From Advenella alkanexedens (GTDB lineage: Bacteria > Pseudomonadota > Gammaproteobacteria > Burkholderiales > Burkholderiaceae_B), in NCBI RefSeq assembly GCF_019132845.1, contig NZ_JAHSPR010000009.1:56763-120762 (forward strand): a stretch of 64,000 nucleotides of DNA, in the 5' to 3' direction. This document shows, piece after piece, positions 45,227 to 54,679 of the stretch. The notes below the pieces were generated by a model. That model was given only the letters and a program-made list of their open reading frames with translations, did no database searches and was not told where the DNA came from. Positions within the stretch are counted from its first letter, which is position 1; every line of letters starts with the position of its first letter. The position numbers and the translations under genes are program-made.

Positions 45227-45247
45227 ATGATGCTGGGTCAGCATCAT
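45227..45247 (+). promoter_or_regulatory. Hairpin just before the fur start codon
   Basis: ATGATGCTG and CAGCATCAT form a perfect 9-bp stem with a 3-base loop. It ends 14 bases before the fur ATG, next to the ribosome-binding region (GTGGGTGA). Its position suggests a role in fur translation or as a binding site; which, is unknown. Confidence 0.55.
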
Positions 45248-45261
45248 TTAGTGTGGGTGAC

Positions 45262-45714
45262 ATGAACGATCAAATCAACGATCAAACCGAATTAAAAAAC
45301 ATGGGCCTTAAGGCAACTTTTCCGCGCCTTAAGATTTTGGATATTTTCCGTAAATCAGAAGCTCGCCACTTAAGTGCCGAAGACGTTTACCGTTTATTGA
45401 TTAATGAAAATGTCGATATTGGCCTTGCCACGGTTTATCGTGTGCTGACTCAATTTGAACAGGCCGGTATTTTAACGCGTAGCCAGTTCGATAACGGCAA
45501 GGCTGTCTTCGAGCTTGACGACGGTGATCATCACGATCACCTGGTCTGTTCCGTTTGCGGGAAAGTAGATGAATTTACCGACCCTGAAATTGAGAAACGG
45601 CAATACAAAATTGCCAAAGACTATAATTTTAATCTTGAGAGCCATTCGATGGTTTTGTATGGTACCTGCGCCGACTGCGAGTCCAGGCACCCTTCCAAGA
45701 ACCATTTGAAATAA
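45262..45714 (+). CDS. fur: Ferric uptake regulator Fur
   Basis: Iron-sensing repressor of 150 residues from the ATG at 45262; the longer frame from 45163 would add a non-homologous hydrophobic stretch and is rejected. The winged helix has [14 protein letters not shown] and [17 protein letters not shown]; metal sites are the [12 protein letters not shown] cluster and the C-terminal CADC. It would repress the heme-uptake operon at 487 through the Fur-type box there. Divergent from bamE. Confidence 0.96.
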   Translation: MNDQINDQTELKNMGLKATFPRLKILDIFRKSEARHLSAEDVYRLLINENVDIGLATVYRVLTQFEQAGILTRSQFDNGKAVFELDDGDHHDHLVCSVCGKVDEFTDPEIEKRQYKIAKDYNFNLESHSMVLYGTCADCESRHPSKNHLK

Positions 45715-45744
45715 CGTTGGGCCTTCCCCTTTACGGAACAGGGC

Positions 45745-47391
45745 TCAAACCTGAATATTCAGCATTTCCCTTGCGTGCTCACGGGTGGTTTCAGTAATTG
45801 TGACGCCACCCAGCATGCGGGCAACTTCATTGATTCTTTCCTGCTCATCCAGTAAAACAATTTCCGAATGTGTTGTTTTGTTTTTCTGGTTTTTCTGAAC
45901 CTGAAAGTGCTGTTGGGCGCAGGCAGCCACCTGTGGCAGGTGTGTGACACACAGCACCTGATGACGGCTACCCAGCTCACGTAACAGTTTTCCGACCACT
46001 TCGGCCACCGCGCCGCCAATACCGGTATCCACTTCATCAAAGATCAGGGTGGGAACCCTGCCTGCCTTGTTGGCCATCACTGACAGGGCAAGGGAAATAC
46101 GGGCCAGTTCTCCACCCGATGCTACCTTGGCTAAAGGGCGCGGTGTTGTACCGGCATGGCCGGCAACATTGAACTCAACCTGTTCCAGGCCGTGTGGGCC
46201 AGGTTCTGCTTTTTGCAGATGGATCTCGAAGACACCGCCTTGCATCGCAAGGCTTTGCATGGCCTGGGTCACTTCCTTGCCAAGCGTGGAGGCGGTTTTT
46301 TTGCGGGCCTTTGACAGTTCCTGGGCGGTTTCCATATAGGCGGCCTTACGTTGCGCTATGCTTTTTTCCAGTTCTTCAAGATTGCTGATTTTATTGAAAT
46401 GGGCAAGTTTGACCTCAAGCTCTTGCTCAAGAGCGTGCAGTTGCTCGGGTTCTACCCTGAATTTGTGGGCCGTGTCAAAAATATTGCGCATGCGGGTTTC
46501 CAGCTCGGCCAGGCGTAAAGGATCAAGATCCACTTTGTCCAGGTAACTGTTCAGGTCGGATGCGGCTTCAACGCAGGCAATCCGGGCCGACTCCAGGGCA
46601 TCGTAAATGCCTTGCAGGGCCGGATCGTTTTTAAGTAATTGAGCAATACGCTGGGTGGCGCTGTTCAGTTCGGATATCAGTGACTGCTCTTCGTCATCCA
46701 GGGTATTCAGGGTTTGTGTGGCGCCTTCCAGCAGGGAAGAGGCATGTGCCAGACGGTTGTGTTCGGTACTGACGTTTTCCCATTCATTCTTACCCAATTG
46801 CAATTTGGCAATTTCCTGAAGTTGCCATTCAAGACGTTCGCGCTCAAGGTTTTGCTGGGCAGCGTTTTCCTGTGATTCCTTGTACTGGCGAATGTCGCTT
46901 TGCCATGCTTTCCATTGTTGTGCAAGCGTTTGCAGCAGGCGGTTATTGTCGGCATGCGCATCAAGCAACTCGCGTTGGGCACTGTTTTTAAGCAGGCTTT
47001 GGTGGGCGTGCTGGCCGTGGATGTCTACCAGGTGTTGACCGATGCTGCGTAATTGTGCAAGGTTGGCGGGAACGCCATTGATAAACGCCCGGCTTTTACC
47101 CGAGCGGTCAAACACCCGGCGCAGCACCAGCTCGGAGTCATCCATTTCCTGCTCTTGCAGCCAGTCACGCAGGGAGTCCGGGCAGTCGAAAACCGCGCTG
47201 ATATCGGTTTTATCGGCACCCTCACGAATGGAATAGGTTTCGGCCCTGCCACCAAGTGCCAGCGCCAACGCATCAATCAGGATGGATTTGCCGGCACCGG
47301 TCTCGCCTGAAAAAACGGTAAAACCTTGGTCAAAGTGCAGATCCACCTGATCAACAATGACAAAATCGCGAATGTGTAATGAATGCAGCAT
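45745..47391 (-). CDS. recN: DNA repair protein RecN
   Basis: SMC-like ATPase of 548 residues from the ATG at 47391. Walker A GETGAGKS is near residue 34, coiled coils fill the middle (many E, Q, L and A between 160 and 370), and the C-terminal half has the signature SGGELARISLAL and Walker B LIFDEVDTGIGG. It acts in double-strand break repair. It lies 20 bases after nadK; an in-frame TTG at 47415 that would overlap nadK is less likely. Confidence 0.94.
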   Translation of the reverse strand: MLHSLHIRDFVIVDQVDLHFDQGFTVFSGETGAGKSILIDALALALGGRAETYSIREGADKTDISAVFDCPDSLRDWLQEQEMDDSELVLRRVFDRSGKSRAFINGVPANLAQLRSIGQHLVDIHGQHAHQSLLKNSAQRELLDAHADNNRLLQTLAQQWKAWQSDIRQYKESQENAAQQNLERERLEWQLQEIAKLQLGKNEWENVSTEHNRLAHASSLLEGATQTLNTLDDEEQSLISELNSATQRIAQLLKNDPALQGIYDALESARIACVEAASDLNSYLDKVDLDPLRLAELETRMRNIFDTAHKFRVEPEQLHALEQELEVKLAHFNKISNLEELEKSIAQRKAAYMETAQELSKARKKTASTLGKEVTQAMQSLAMQGGVFEIHLQKAEPGPHGLEQVEFNVAGHAGTTPRPLAKVASGGELARISLALSVMANKAGRVPTLIFDEVDTGIGGAVAEVVGKLLRELGSRHQVLCVTHLPQVAACAQQHFQVQKNQKNKTTHSEIVLLDEQERINEVARMLGGVTITETTREHAREMLNIQV

Positions 47392-47411
47392 GAGTGAGTG
47401 TAACCTTGTCT

Positions 47412-48296
47412 TCAAGACTCGGGCATGATGTTCCAGTGCAGTTTTTTGCGCAGGGTTGAGAAAAAGCTAAGGCCTTTGGGGTGCAAAAACTGAATCTGGT
47501 GTTGGGCTTTTTTTACGATAATCTGGTCGCCCAATTGAAGGTTTGACCAGGTTTGCATGTCAAAGTGCACGCTGGCACCCGTTTCGGCACGCCCGATTTC
47601 AGTGAGCGTAAGTTTCAGGGTGCCACTGGTTGGAATCACAATGGGGCGATTGGACAATGTTTGTGGGGCAACCGGCACCAGCAGGAAAGCACTGACACCA
47701 GGGTGCAAAATGGGGCCATTGGCGCTTAAGGAATAGGCGGTCGAGCCGGTTGGGGTGGCAATAATCAGGCCGTCAGCACGTTGCTTGTACATGAATTCGC
47801 CGTCAAGTTCCACGCTGATTTCAATCATGCCGCTACGGCCCGAGCGGTTCAGGACGACATCATTCAGGGCCAGTGCCGTGGTTAAGGTTTGCCCATCCCG
47901 AACCACCGAGGCTTCAAGGAGCGTGCGGGATTCCAGGGAGAAATGCCCGTCCAGGACGGACTGGATGGCTTGCAGGGCGTTTTGAAGCGGTATGTCTGTA
48001 ATGAAACCCAGGCGGCCATGGTTGATGCCAATGAGCGGAATACCGTAGGGGGCCAGTTGGCGGGCGGCGCCCAGCATGGTTCCGTCTCCACCCATCACAA
48101 TCACCAGGTCAGCCTGCCTGCCAATTTCTTCAATGGTCGCAACAGGCAGTTCAGCGACTCCTGTATTGGTGGCGGTCTCTTTTTCTATCAGAACGGAACG
48201 CCCGGCCTTTGTCAGGACTTCTGACAATGCCCGCAAGGGAGCATCCATACCGGAATCCTGATATCGGCCAATTAGTGCGACGGTTGAAAAATGCAT
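47412..48296 (-). CDS. nadK: NAD kinase
   Basis: Enzyme of 294 residues making NADP from NAD and ATP. The start at 48296 (MHFSTVALIGRYQDSG) is normal for the family. The GGDGTML motif, the NDVVLNRSG stretch and the SLSANGPILHPG pattern are present. It precedes recN and is divergent from hrcA, the usual Burkholderiales order. Confidence 0.95.
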   Translation of the reverse strand: MHFSTVALIGRYQDSGMDAPLRALSEVLTKAGRSVLIEKETATNTGVAELPVATIEEIGRQADLVIVMGGDGTMLGAARQLAPYGIPLIGINHGRLGFITDIPLQNALQAIQSVLDGHFSLESRTLLEASVVRDGQTLTTALALNDVVLNRSGRSGMIEISVELDGEFMYKQRADGLIIATPTGSTAYSLSANGPILHPGVSAFLLVPVAPQTLSNRPIVIPTSGTLKLTLTEIGRAETGASVHFDMQTWSNLQLGDQIIVKKAQHQIQFLHPKGLSFFSTLRKKLHWNIMPES

Positions 48297-48436
48297 GTCA
48301 AAAACAATATACAATAAGGTGAAATGTGGATATTACGACATCTTGACCGTAATTTCAGCATGTTCCTGAATACTACGAATGTGTCGCTGGTAAAAAATAT
48401 CATACATGTAAGTGTGAATTTATAAGATATCGCAAT

Positions 48437-49450
48437 ATGGATGAACGCGCTAGTGCTTTACTGAAAGCTTTAATTGAACAATATATCGAGGATGGGCAAC
48501 CGGTCGGGTCGCGCACGCTGTCAAAGCGCTTTGAGCTTTCTCCGGCCACAATTCGCAATGTCATGGCAGACCTTGAAGAGCTGGGTCTGATCCAAAGTCC
48601 GTATACGTCGGCAGGACGGGTGCCAACGCCCAAGGGCTACCGTATGTTTGTAGACCGTCTGCTGGCTGTTCGCCATTATCAGACCTTGTCGCCAGAAAAC
48701 ATCAATAGTGAAATCAAGGATGCCCTGTTGCACGCTTCTCCGGGCAAGGCCATGAATGCCGCGGCCGAGCTGGTGTCCAATTTGACCCAGTTTGCCGGTG
48801 TGGTTTTAACACCGCAGCGTTCCCAGGTTTTTCGTCATATCGAATTTATCCGCCTGTCCGAAAAACGCATCTTGCTAATTATTGTTACGCCCGATGGTGA
48901 TGTGCAAAACCGGATTATTTCCGCGACCCGCGATTATGCCGAACAAGAACTGCTAGAGGCCGGCAACTTTTTCAACCAGCATTTTTCCGGCAAGTCTTTT
49001 GACGTGGTTCGTACTGAACTGGCCCGTGAACTGGCGAAACTGAAAGAGGATATTTCACAGCTGATGCAGGCCGCGGTAGATGCCGGCACCGATACTTCAG
49101 AACAAGATACCGTACTTATTTCGGGCGAACGTCGTTTGCTGGATGTGACGGACATGACGGCTGACATGAATTATTTGCGCAAAATGTTTGATTTATTCGA
49201 GCAAAAAAGCGAATTGATCCAATTGCTCGATATTTCAAGCCGCTCACAAGGCGTCCAGATTTATATTGGCGGTGACTCCCGGTTGGTGCCTATGGAAAAT
49301 GTCTCGGTCATAACTGCTCCCTATGGGGTCGATGGTAAAATCATTGGCACATTGGGGGTGATCGGCCCCAGCAGAATGTCCTATGATCGAGTAATCCCCA
49401 TTGTCGATATAACCGCCCGGTTACTATCCAACGCCTTAAGCCAGTACTAA
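48437..49450 (+). CDS. hrcA: Heat-inducible repressor HrcA
   Basis: Repressor of 337 residues with an N-terminal winged helix ([28 protein letters not shown]) and the HrcA C-terminal domain with [22 protein letters not shown]. It normally binds the CIRCE element and represses chaperone genes. No CIRCE repeat is visible upstream of hrcA, grpE or dnaK here, so its targets are probably groESL elsewhere. It precedes hemH. Confidence 0.94.
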   Translation: MDERASALLKALIEQYIEDGQPVGSRTLSKRFELSPATIRNVMADLEELGLIQSPYTSAGRVPTPKGYRMFVDRLLAVRHYQTLSPENINSEIKDALLHASPGKAMNAAAELVSNLTQFAGVVLTPQRSQVFRHIEFIRLSEKRILLIIVTPDGDVQNRIISATRDYAEQELLEAGNFFNQHFSGKSFDVVRTELARELAKLKEDISQLMQAAVDAGTDTSEQDTVLISGERRLLDVTDMTADMNYLRKMFDLFEQKSELIQLLDISSRSQGVQIYIGGDSRLVPMENVSVITAPYGVDGKIIGTLGVIGPSRMSYDRVIPIVDITARLLSNALSQY

Positions 49451-49463
49451 GAACCATAACTTT

Positions 49464-50534
49464 ATGCAGAATATACCTGAACCTGAAAAAAAGCGTGATC
49501 AGAACAATATCGTCAACCAACCCCATCAGGATATGAAAGCGGGTGTATTGCTGGTTAATCTGGGTACTCCTTCTTCTTACGCAGCTGCGGATATTCGTCG
49601 CTATCTGGCTGAATTCCTTTCTGACAAGCGGGTGGTCGAACTGCCGTCTTTGCTGTGGCAACCCATTTTAAGAGGGGCGATTCTTCCGTTTCGCGCCAGA
49701 AAACTGGTGCATAAGTACCAGCAGGTCTGGATGGAAGGCGGCTCGCCCTTGCTGGTTTACAGTCAGGCCCAGGCCCGACGGCTTGCCGAAGGTTTTGCAC
49801 GCCAGGATCTGGACATACCCGTGGAGCTGGCCATGCGTTATGGCCGGCCTTCACTGGAAACGGCCATGGAAAGCCTGCGTCAGCAACAATGTGAGCGTAT
49901 CCTGGTGGTGCCCATGTATCCACAATATGCAGCCAGTACCACCGCTACCATTCTGGATCAAATCGCCCGTATCGTGGCCGGTTTTCGTGATCAGCCCGAG
50001 TTTCGCTTCATTAAGCGTTTTTACAATGAACCCGGCTATATCATGGCGCTCCTTGCCAAGATCAGGGCTTTTTGGCAGGAGAACGGCAAGCCGCAGCGTC
50101 TATTGCTCAGTTTTCATGGTCTGCCACAGAGCAGTGTCGATCAGGGAGATCCTTATTACAAAGATTGTGAGGGAACGGTTCATCTGTTAAAACAGGCGCT
50201 TGCCGATGAGGGTGTTGAACTGGACTTCAGTTTTCAAAGCCGCTTCGGGGCGCAAAAATGGCTTGGTCCGGCAACACAGGACACCCTTGAGTCTTATCCC
50301 GCCCAAGGGGTCAAGCGGGTTGATGTCATGTGTCCGGGTTTTGTGGCCGATTGCCTTGAAACCCTGGAGGAAATCCAGCTTGAATGTGCCAGCGCCTTCA
50401 AGCAAGCCGGTGGCGAACAGTTCAGATATATTCCTTGCCTGAATAGTGACGACGAGTGGATGAATGGTTTGGACGGGATTGTCAAGCGTCACCTGCAAGG
50501 CTGGTGCCCAACGCTGTCAGGTCCAATACGCTAA
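49464..50534 (+). CDS. hemH: Ferrochelatase
   Basis: Last enzyme of heme synthesis, 356 residues, inserting iron into protoporphyrin IX. The family start GVLLVNLGTPSS, the catalytic histidine in LLSFHGLPQSS and VDVMCPGFVADCLETLEEI are present. An in-frame ATG at 49533 would give a protein without the basic N-terminal extension; which one is used is open. It starts 13 bases after hrcA and ends before the sigma-32 promoter of grpE. Confidence 0.94.
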   Translation: MQNIPEPEKKRDQNNIVNQPHQDMKAGVLLVNLGTPSSYAAADIRRYLAEFLSDKRVVELPSLLWQPILRGAILPFRARKLVHKYQQVWMEGGSPLLVYSQAQARRLAEGFARQDLDIPVELAMRYGRPSLETAMESLRQQQCERILVVPMYPQYAASTTATILDQIARIVAGFRDQPEFRFIKRFYNEPGYIMALLAKIRAFWQENGKPQRLLLSFHGLPQSSVDQGDPYYKDCEGTVHLLKQALADEGVELDFSFQSRFGAQKWLGPATQDTLESYPAQGVKRVDVMCPGFVADCLETLEEIQLECASAFKQAGGEQFRYIPCLNSDDEWMNGLDGIVKRHLQGWCPTLSGPIR

Positions 50535-50608
50535 CCATAGACCCTGCCTGGCGCTCATTGGCTGGGTTTGGACGTTTTGGGTGCGGGCGTTTTTTATGAA
50601 AACCCCCT

Positions 50609-50637
50609 CTTGAAATACCGGAATTTGCCTCAATCTA
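50609..50637 (+). promoter_or_regulatory. Sigma-32 heat-shock promoter of grpE
   Basis: CTTGAAA (50609-50615), 12 bases, then CCTCAATCTA resembling the CCCCATNTA box. It predicts a start near 50644, about 30 bases before the grpE ATG. Confidence 0.65.
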
Positions 50638-50674
50638 GGGTGCATTGAATATAAACCCATGTTTGGAGAACCGA

Positions 50675-51259
50675 ATGTCACAAGAGAATAATCCTCAAAA
50701 CTCACAAAATCCGGAACAGCCGCAAAATCCAGAAGTTGAGCAGCAAGCTGATGCAAGCCAAGAGGATACCTTGGAAGAAACCGTACTGATGGAAGAAAAT
50801 CTGGCCGAGAAATATTCGGAACTTGAAGCCAAGGTTAGCCAATATCATGATGAACTTTTGCGTGCCCGTGCCGAAGTGGAAAATATCCGCCGCCGCTCTC
50901 AGGAAGAAGTGGCCAAGGCACGTAAATTCAGTACCGAAAGTTTTGCGGAAAGCCTGGTTCCGGTAAAAGACAGTCTGGAAGCCGCCCTGGCGCTTGAAAA
51001 CCAGACAATGGAAGCGCTCAGGGAAGGAGTGGAAAGCACCTTGCGTCAGCTAACCCAGGCTTTCGAGCGCAATCATCTCAAAGAAGTGGCACCTGCCGTT
51101 GGAGATAAATTTAATCCCAACCTGCATCAGGCCATTTCCTCCGTACCATCCGAAGAGGTCGAAGCCAATTGTATTTTGCAGTCCTTGCAAAAAGGCTATA
51201 CGATTTCCGAGCGCGTATTGCGTCCGGCGCTGGTCATGGTTTCAGCCGGTAAGCAATAA
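50675..51259 (+). CDS. grpE: Nucleotide exchange factor GrpE
   Basis: DnaK cochaperone of 194 residues from the ATG at 50675 (GGAGA just upstream). An acidic, glutamine-rich N-terminus is followed by the long coiled coil ([20 protein letters not shown]) and the beta domain with [16 protein letters not shown]. It releases ADP from DnaK. It is between hemH and dnaK, with its own heat-shock promoter. Confidence 0.95.
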   Translation: MSQENNPQNSQNPEQPQNPEVEQQADASQEDTLEETVLMEENLAEKYSELEAKVSQYHDELLRARAEVENIRRRSQEEVAKARKFSTESFAESLVPVKDSLEAALALENQTMEALREGVESTLRQLTQAFERNHLKEVAPAVGDKFNPNLHQAISSVPSEEVEANCILQSLQKGYTISERVLRPALVMVSAGKQ

Positions 51260-51303
51260 ACCGGTTGGCAGTAAAAAGGCGATAAAAAAAATACGTTACG
51301 GAT

Positions 51304-51332
51304 CTTGAAAACGGTTTTTGTATCCCCATATT
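51304..51332 (+). promoter_or_regulatory. Sigma-32 heat-shock promoter of dnaK
   Basis: CTTGAAA and CCCCATATT separated by 13 bases, a perfect sigma-32 consensus, with a predicted start near 51340. It is the strongest promoter match in the window. Confidence 0.88.
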
Positions 51333-51345
51333 GAAGGTATCCAAC

Positions 51346-51378
51346 AATCCTGTTTTAAATTATTAAAACAGGATTTTT
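51346..51378 (+). promoter_or_regulatory. 13-bp hairpin with U-tract in dnaK leader
   Basis: AATCCTGTTTTAA and TTAAAACAGGATT form a perfect 13-bp, AT-rich stem with a 4-base loop, followed by TTT so that the RNA would end in a U run. It starts about 6 bases after the predicted dnaK start and lies 38 bases before the ATG. It could be an attenuator, a stabiliser, or a temperature-sensitive structure; the stem is mostly A-U. Confidence 0.6.
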
Positions 51379-51415
51379 ACAAAATTTCAGATTAGCTATT
51401 ATTAAGGTAAGCATA

Positions 51416-53326
51416 ATGGGCAAAATTATTGGTATTGACTTGGGTACAACCAACAGCTGTGTGGCCGTCCTTGACGGTGATAAAGTCAGGGTTATTGAAA
51501 ACGCTGAAGGTGCACGTACCACACCTTCCATCATCGCCTACATGGACGATGGTGAAACACTGGTTGGCGCACCAGCAAAACGTCAGGCAGTCACCAACCC
51601 TAAAAACACGTTGTTTGCGGTCAAACGTTTAATTGGTCGCAAATTTGACGAAAGCGCAGTGCAAAAAGATATCGACCTGATGCCTTACAGCATTATCAAG
51701 GCCGATAACGGTGATGCATGGGTGGAAGCGCAAGGTAAAAAAATGGCGCCTCCCCAAATTTCCGCAGAAGTATTGCGTAAAATGAAAAAAACGGCCGAAG
51801 ACTACCTGGGTGAAGAAGTCACCGAGGCGGTTATTACCGTGCCTGCCTATTTCAATGACAGCCAGCGTCAGGCCACCAAAGATGCGGGTCGCATCGCTGG
51901 TCTTGATGTCAAGCGCATTATTAACGAACCTACCGCTGCCGCACTGGCTTTCGGTATGGACAAGGCTGAAAAAGGCGATCGTAAAATCGCGGTTTATGAC
52001 CTGGGCGGTGGTACTTTCGACGTTTCCATCATTGAAATCGCTGACATGGACGGCGAAAAGCAGTTTGAAGTACTGTCCACCAACGGTGATACATTCCTGG
52101 GTGGTGAAGACTTTGACCAACGCATCATCGATTACATTATTGAAGAGTTCAAAAAAGAGCAGGGCGTCGATCTGTCCAAAGACGTGCTTGCGTTGCAGCG
52201 CCTGAAAGAAGCTGCCGAGAAAGCCAAGATCGAACTGTCTTCAACCGCACAAACCGAAATCAACCTGCCTTACATTACGGCAGATGCTTCCGGTCCGAAA
52301 CACCTGAACCTGAAAATCACCCGTGCCAAACTTGAAGCACTGGTTGAAGAGCTGATCAACCGCACGATTGAACCATGCCGTGTTGCCATCAAGGATGCCG
52401 GTGTCAAGGTTAGCGACATTGATGACGTGATTCTGGTGGGTGGTATGACCCGTATGCCTAAAGTGCAGGAAAAGGTCAAAGAGTTCTTTGGTAAAGAACC
52501 ACGTAAAGACGTCAACCCCGATGAAGCGGTTGCTGCCGGTGCAGCTATCCAGGGTTCCGTATTGTCAGGCGATCGTACAGACGTGTTGTTGCTCGACGTT
52601 ACCCCATTGTCTCTGGGTATCGAGACCATGGGTGGTGTCATGACCAAGATGATCCAGAAAAACACCACGATTCCTACCCGTTTTTCTCAGGTTTTCTCTA
52701 CTGCCGACGATAACCAGCCAGCAGTAACCATTAAGGTGTTTCAGGGAGAACGTGAAATCGCTGCGGGTAACAAGGCACTGGGTGAGTTCAATCTGGAAGG
52801 CATTCCACCAGCACCTCGTGGTGTTCCACAAATTGAAGTCACGTTCGATATCGATGCCAACGGTATTCTGCACGTTTCTGCCAAAGATAAAGGCACTGGT
52901 AAAGAAAACAAAATTACCATTAAAGCCAACTCTGGTTTGTCTGAGGAAGAAATTGAGCGCATGGTTAAAGATGCGGAAGCCAATGCCGAAGAGGATCATC
53001 GTATTGCTGAGTTGGCACAGGCACGCAACCAGGCTGATGCCCTGATTCACTCAACACGCAAGTCATTGACTGAATACGGTGACAAGCTGGAAGCATCTGA
53101 AAAAGAAGCCATCGAAACAGCGATCAAAGACCTTGAGGCAACACTGCAGGATGGTGACAAGGCAGCGATTGACGCCAAGACAGAAGCGCTCATGACCGCT
53201 TCCCAGAAACTGGGTGAAAAAATGTATGCAGACATGCAGGCCCAGGCAGGTCAGGCTGAAGCAGCCCAGCCCGCAGATGAGAATGTGGTTGATGCCGACT
53301 TTAAAGAAGTCAAGCGTGACGCATAA
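51416..53326 (+). CDS. dnaK: Chaperone DnaK (Hsp70)
   Basis: Hsp70 of 636 residues, the usual length. The ATPase domain opens with [17 protein letters not shown] and has [14 protein letters not shown] and [16 protein letters not shown]; the peptide-binding domain follows the [19 protein letters not shown] linker. The C-terminal lid ends in an acidic tail. Works with GrpE (upstream) and DnaJ (downstream). Confidence 0.98.
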   Translation: MGKIIGIDLGTTNSCVAVLDGDKVRVIENAEGARTTPSIIAYMDDGETLVGAPAKRQAVTNPKNTLFAVKRLIGRKFDESAVQKDIDLMPYSIIKADNGDAWVEAQGKKMAPPQISAEVLRKMKKTAEDYLGEEVTEAVITVPAYFNDSQRQATKDAGRIAGLDVKRIINEPTAAALAFGMDKAEKGDRKIAVYDLGGGTFDVSIIEIADMDGEKQFEVLSTNGDTFLGGEDFDQRIIDYIIEEFKKEQGVDLSKDVLALQRLKEAAEKAKIELSSTAQTEINLPYITADASGPKHLNLKITRAKLEALVEELINRTIEPCRVAIKDAGVKVSDIDDVILVGGMTRMPKVQEKVKEFFGKEPRKDVNPDEAVAAGAAIQGSVLSGDRTDVLLLDVTPLSLGIETMGGVMTKMIQKNTTIPTRFSQVFSTADDNQPAVTIKVFQGEREIAAGNKALGEFNLEGIPPAPRGVPQIEVTFDIDANGILHVSAKDKGTGKENKITIKANSGLSEEEIERMVKDAEANAEEDHRIAELAQARNQADALIHSTRKSLTEYGDKLEASEKEAIETAIKDLEATLQDGDKAAIDAKTEALMTASQKLGEKMYADMQAQAGQAEAAQPADENVVDADFKEVKRDA

Positions 53327-53348
53327 GTGATCACCTCAATGTGAGCTG

Positions 53349-53393
53349 AATACCCGGTTTCTGTCTTAAAAGGCTTAACCGGGTATTGTTTTT
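53349..53393 (+). terminator. Hairpin terminator after dnaK
   Basis: AATACCCGGTT and AACCGGGTATT form an 11-bp stem, followed by G and five Ts. It would end or reduce dnaK transcription before dnaJ, so dnaJ may be made at a lower level by read-through. Confidence 0.75.
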
Positions 53394-53436
53394 AAATCTA
53401 TGAAATTTGTTAAAGAGTTATAAAGGCGTATAAATA

Positions 53437-54549
53437 ATGGCAAAGCGTGATTATTATGAATCTCTGGGTGTCGCCAAAAACGCCACGGATGAGGAAATCA
53501 AGAAGGCTTACCGCAAGCTGGCAATGAAGTACCATCCTGACCGCAATCCGGATAGCAAAGAGGCCGAAGATAAATTCAAAGAGATCAAGGAAGCCTATGA
53601 GATGCTTTCAGATCCCGAGAAACGGGAAGCGTATGATCGCTATGGCCATGCAGGTGTAGATCCCAATGCAGGAATGGGGGCCGGTGCCGGCAACTTTGGA
53701 GATGTGTTCGGTGATATTTTCGGAGACATCTTTGGGGGCGGTCGTCGTGGCGGTGGCCCGCAAGTCTACCGGGGAGCCGATTTGCGTTACAGTCTTGAGA
53801 TTACCCTTGAACAGGCCGCCAAAGGCTTCGATACCGAAATACGTGTGCCCAGCTGGGAGAACTGTGAAGTTTGCCATGGCACGGGCGCCAAGCCAGGTAC
53901 CAAGCCAACCACCTGTCATACGTGTGGCGGCAGTGGTGCGGTTCGCATGCAGCAGGGCTTTTTCAGCGTCCAGCAAACATGTCCCACCTGTCATGGTTCG
54001 GGTCAGGAAATCAAGGATCCCTGCACATCATGTGATGGGGTAGGCCGCAAACGCAAGAACAAAACCCTGCAGGTCAAGATTCCTGCCGGTATTGATGAAG
54101 GTATGCGCATCCGTTCGGCGGGCAATGGTGAGCCAGGTGTCAATGGTGGGCCTCCAGGTGATTTGTATGTTGAGATTCACCTTAAGGAACACAGTATTTT
54201 TGAGCGTGATGGTGATGACCTGCACTGCCAGGTGCCGCTACCTTTTGTGACGGCAACCCTGGGTGGAAACCTTGAAGTACCCACTTTGGGGGGCAAAGGT
54301 GAAATTACCATTCCTGAGGGTACACAAACCGGCAAGACTTTCCGTTTGCGTGGCAAAGGGATCAAAGGCGTTCGTTCCAATTATCCGGGCGATTTGTATT
54401 GTCACGTGATTGTAGAAACACCGGTACGTCTGAATGAAGAGCAGAAAGAGCTGTTGCGTAAATTTGAGGCGGCGCTGAAAGATGGTGGAGACCGTCACTC
54501 ACCCCAGAACAAGTCCTGGACTGATCGGGTCAAGAAGTTTTTCAGTTAG
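53437..54549 (+). CDS. dnaJ: Chaperone DnaJ (Hsp40)
   Basis: J-domain cochaperone of 370 residues. The J domain (1-70) has the HPD motif in [11 protein letters not shown]; a G/F-rich stretch follows (about 75-115), then four CxxCxGxG zinc repeats (for example [10 protein letters not shown] and [10 protein letters not shown]), then the client-binding domain. It stimulates DnaK ATPase. Confidence 0.97.
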   Translation: MAKRDYYESLGVAKNATDEEIKKAYRKLAMKYHPDRNPDSKEAEDKFKEIKEAYEMLSDPEKREAYDRYGHAGVDPNAGMGAGAGNFGDVFGDIFGDIFGGGRRGGGPQVYRGADLRYSLEITLEQAAKGFDTEIRVPSWENCEVCHGTGAKPGTKPTTCHTCGGSGAVRMQQGFFSVQQTCPTCHGSGQEIKDPCTSCDGVGRKRKNKTLQVKIPAGIDEGMRIRSAGNGEPGVNGGPPGDLYVEIHLKEHSIFERDGDDLHCQVPLPFVTATLGGNLEVPTLGGKGEITIPEGTQTGKTFRLRGKGIKGVRSNYPGDLYCHVIVETPVRLNEEQKELLRKFEAALKDGGDRHSPQNKSWTDRVKKFFS

Positions 54550-54578
54550 TCAGCGGTAAAGAAAACATCAGCTTTTAA

Positions 54579-54613
54579 TAAAAAATGCACGTTTTATAAC
54601 GTGCATTTTTTTT
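54579..54613 (+). terminator. Intrinsic terminator after dnaJ
   Basis: AATGCACGTT-TTAT-AACGTGCATT with As before and a long run of Ts after, past the dnaJ stop. The flanking A-run makes it usable in both directions (the M16 gene converges). Confidence 0.9.
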
Positions 54614-54679
54614 ATCAATATGTGCCGTAAGCCCCCTTTGGGTAAGGGGGCCATGGAACGGGGTTTGCCCCGTACCGGG

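Noticed and set aside
48315..48436. CIRCE operator before hrcA
   Set aside because: No TTAGCACTC-N9-GAGTGCTAA-like repeat is seen there or before grpE and dnaK.
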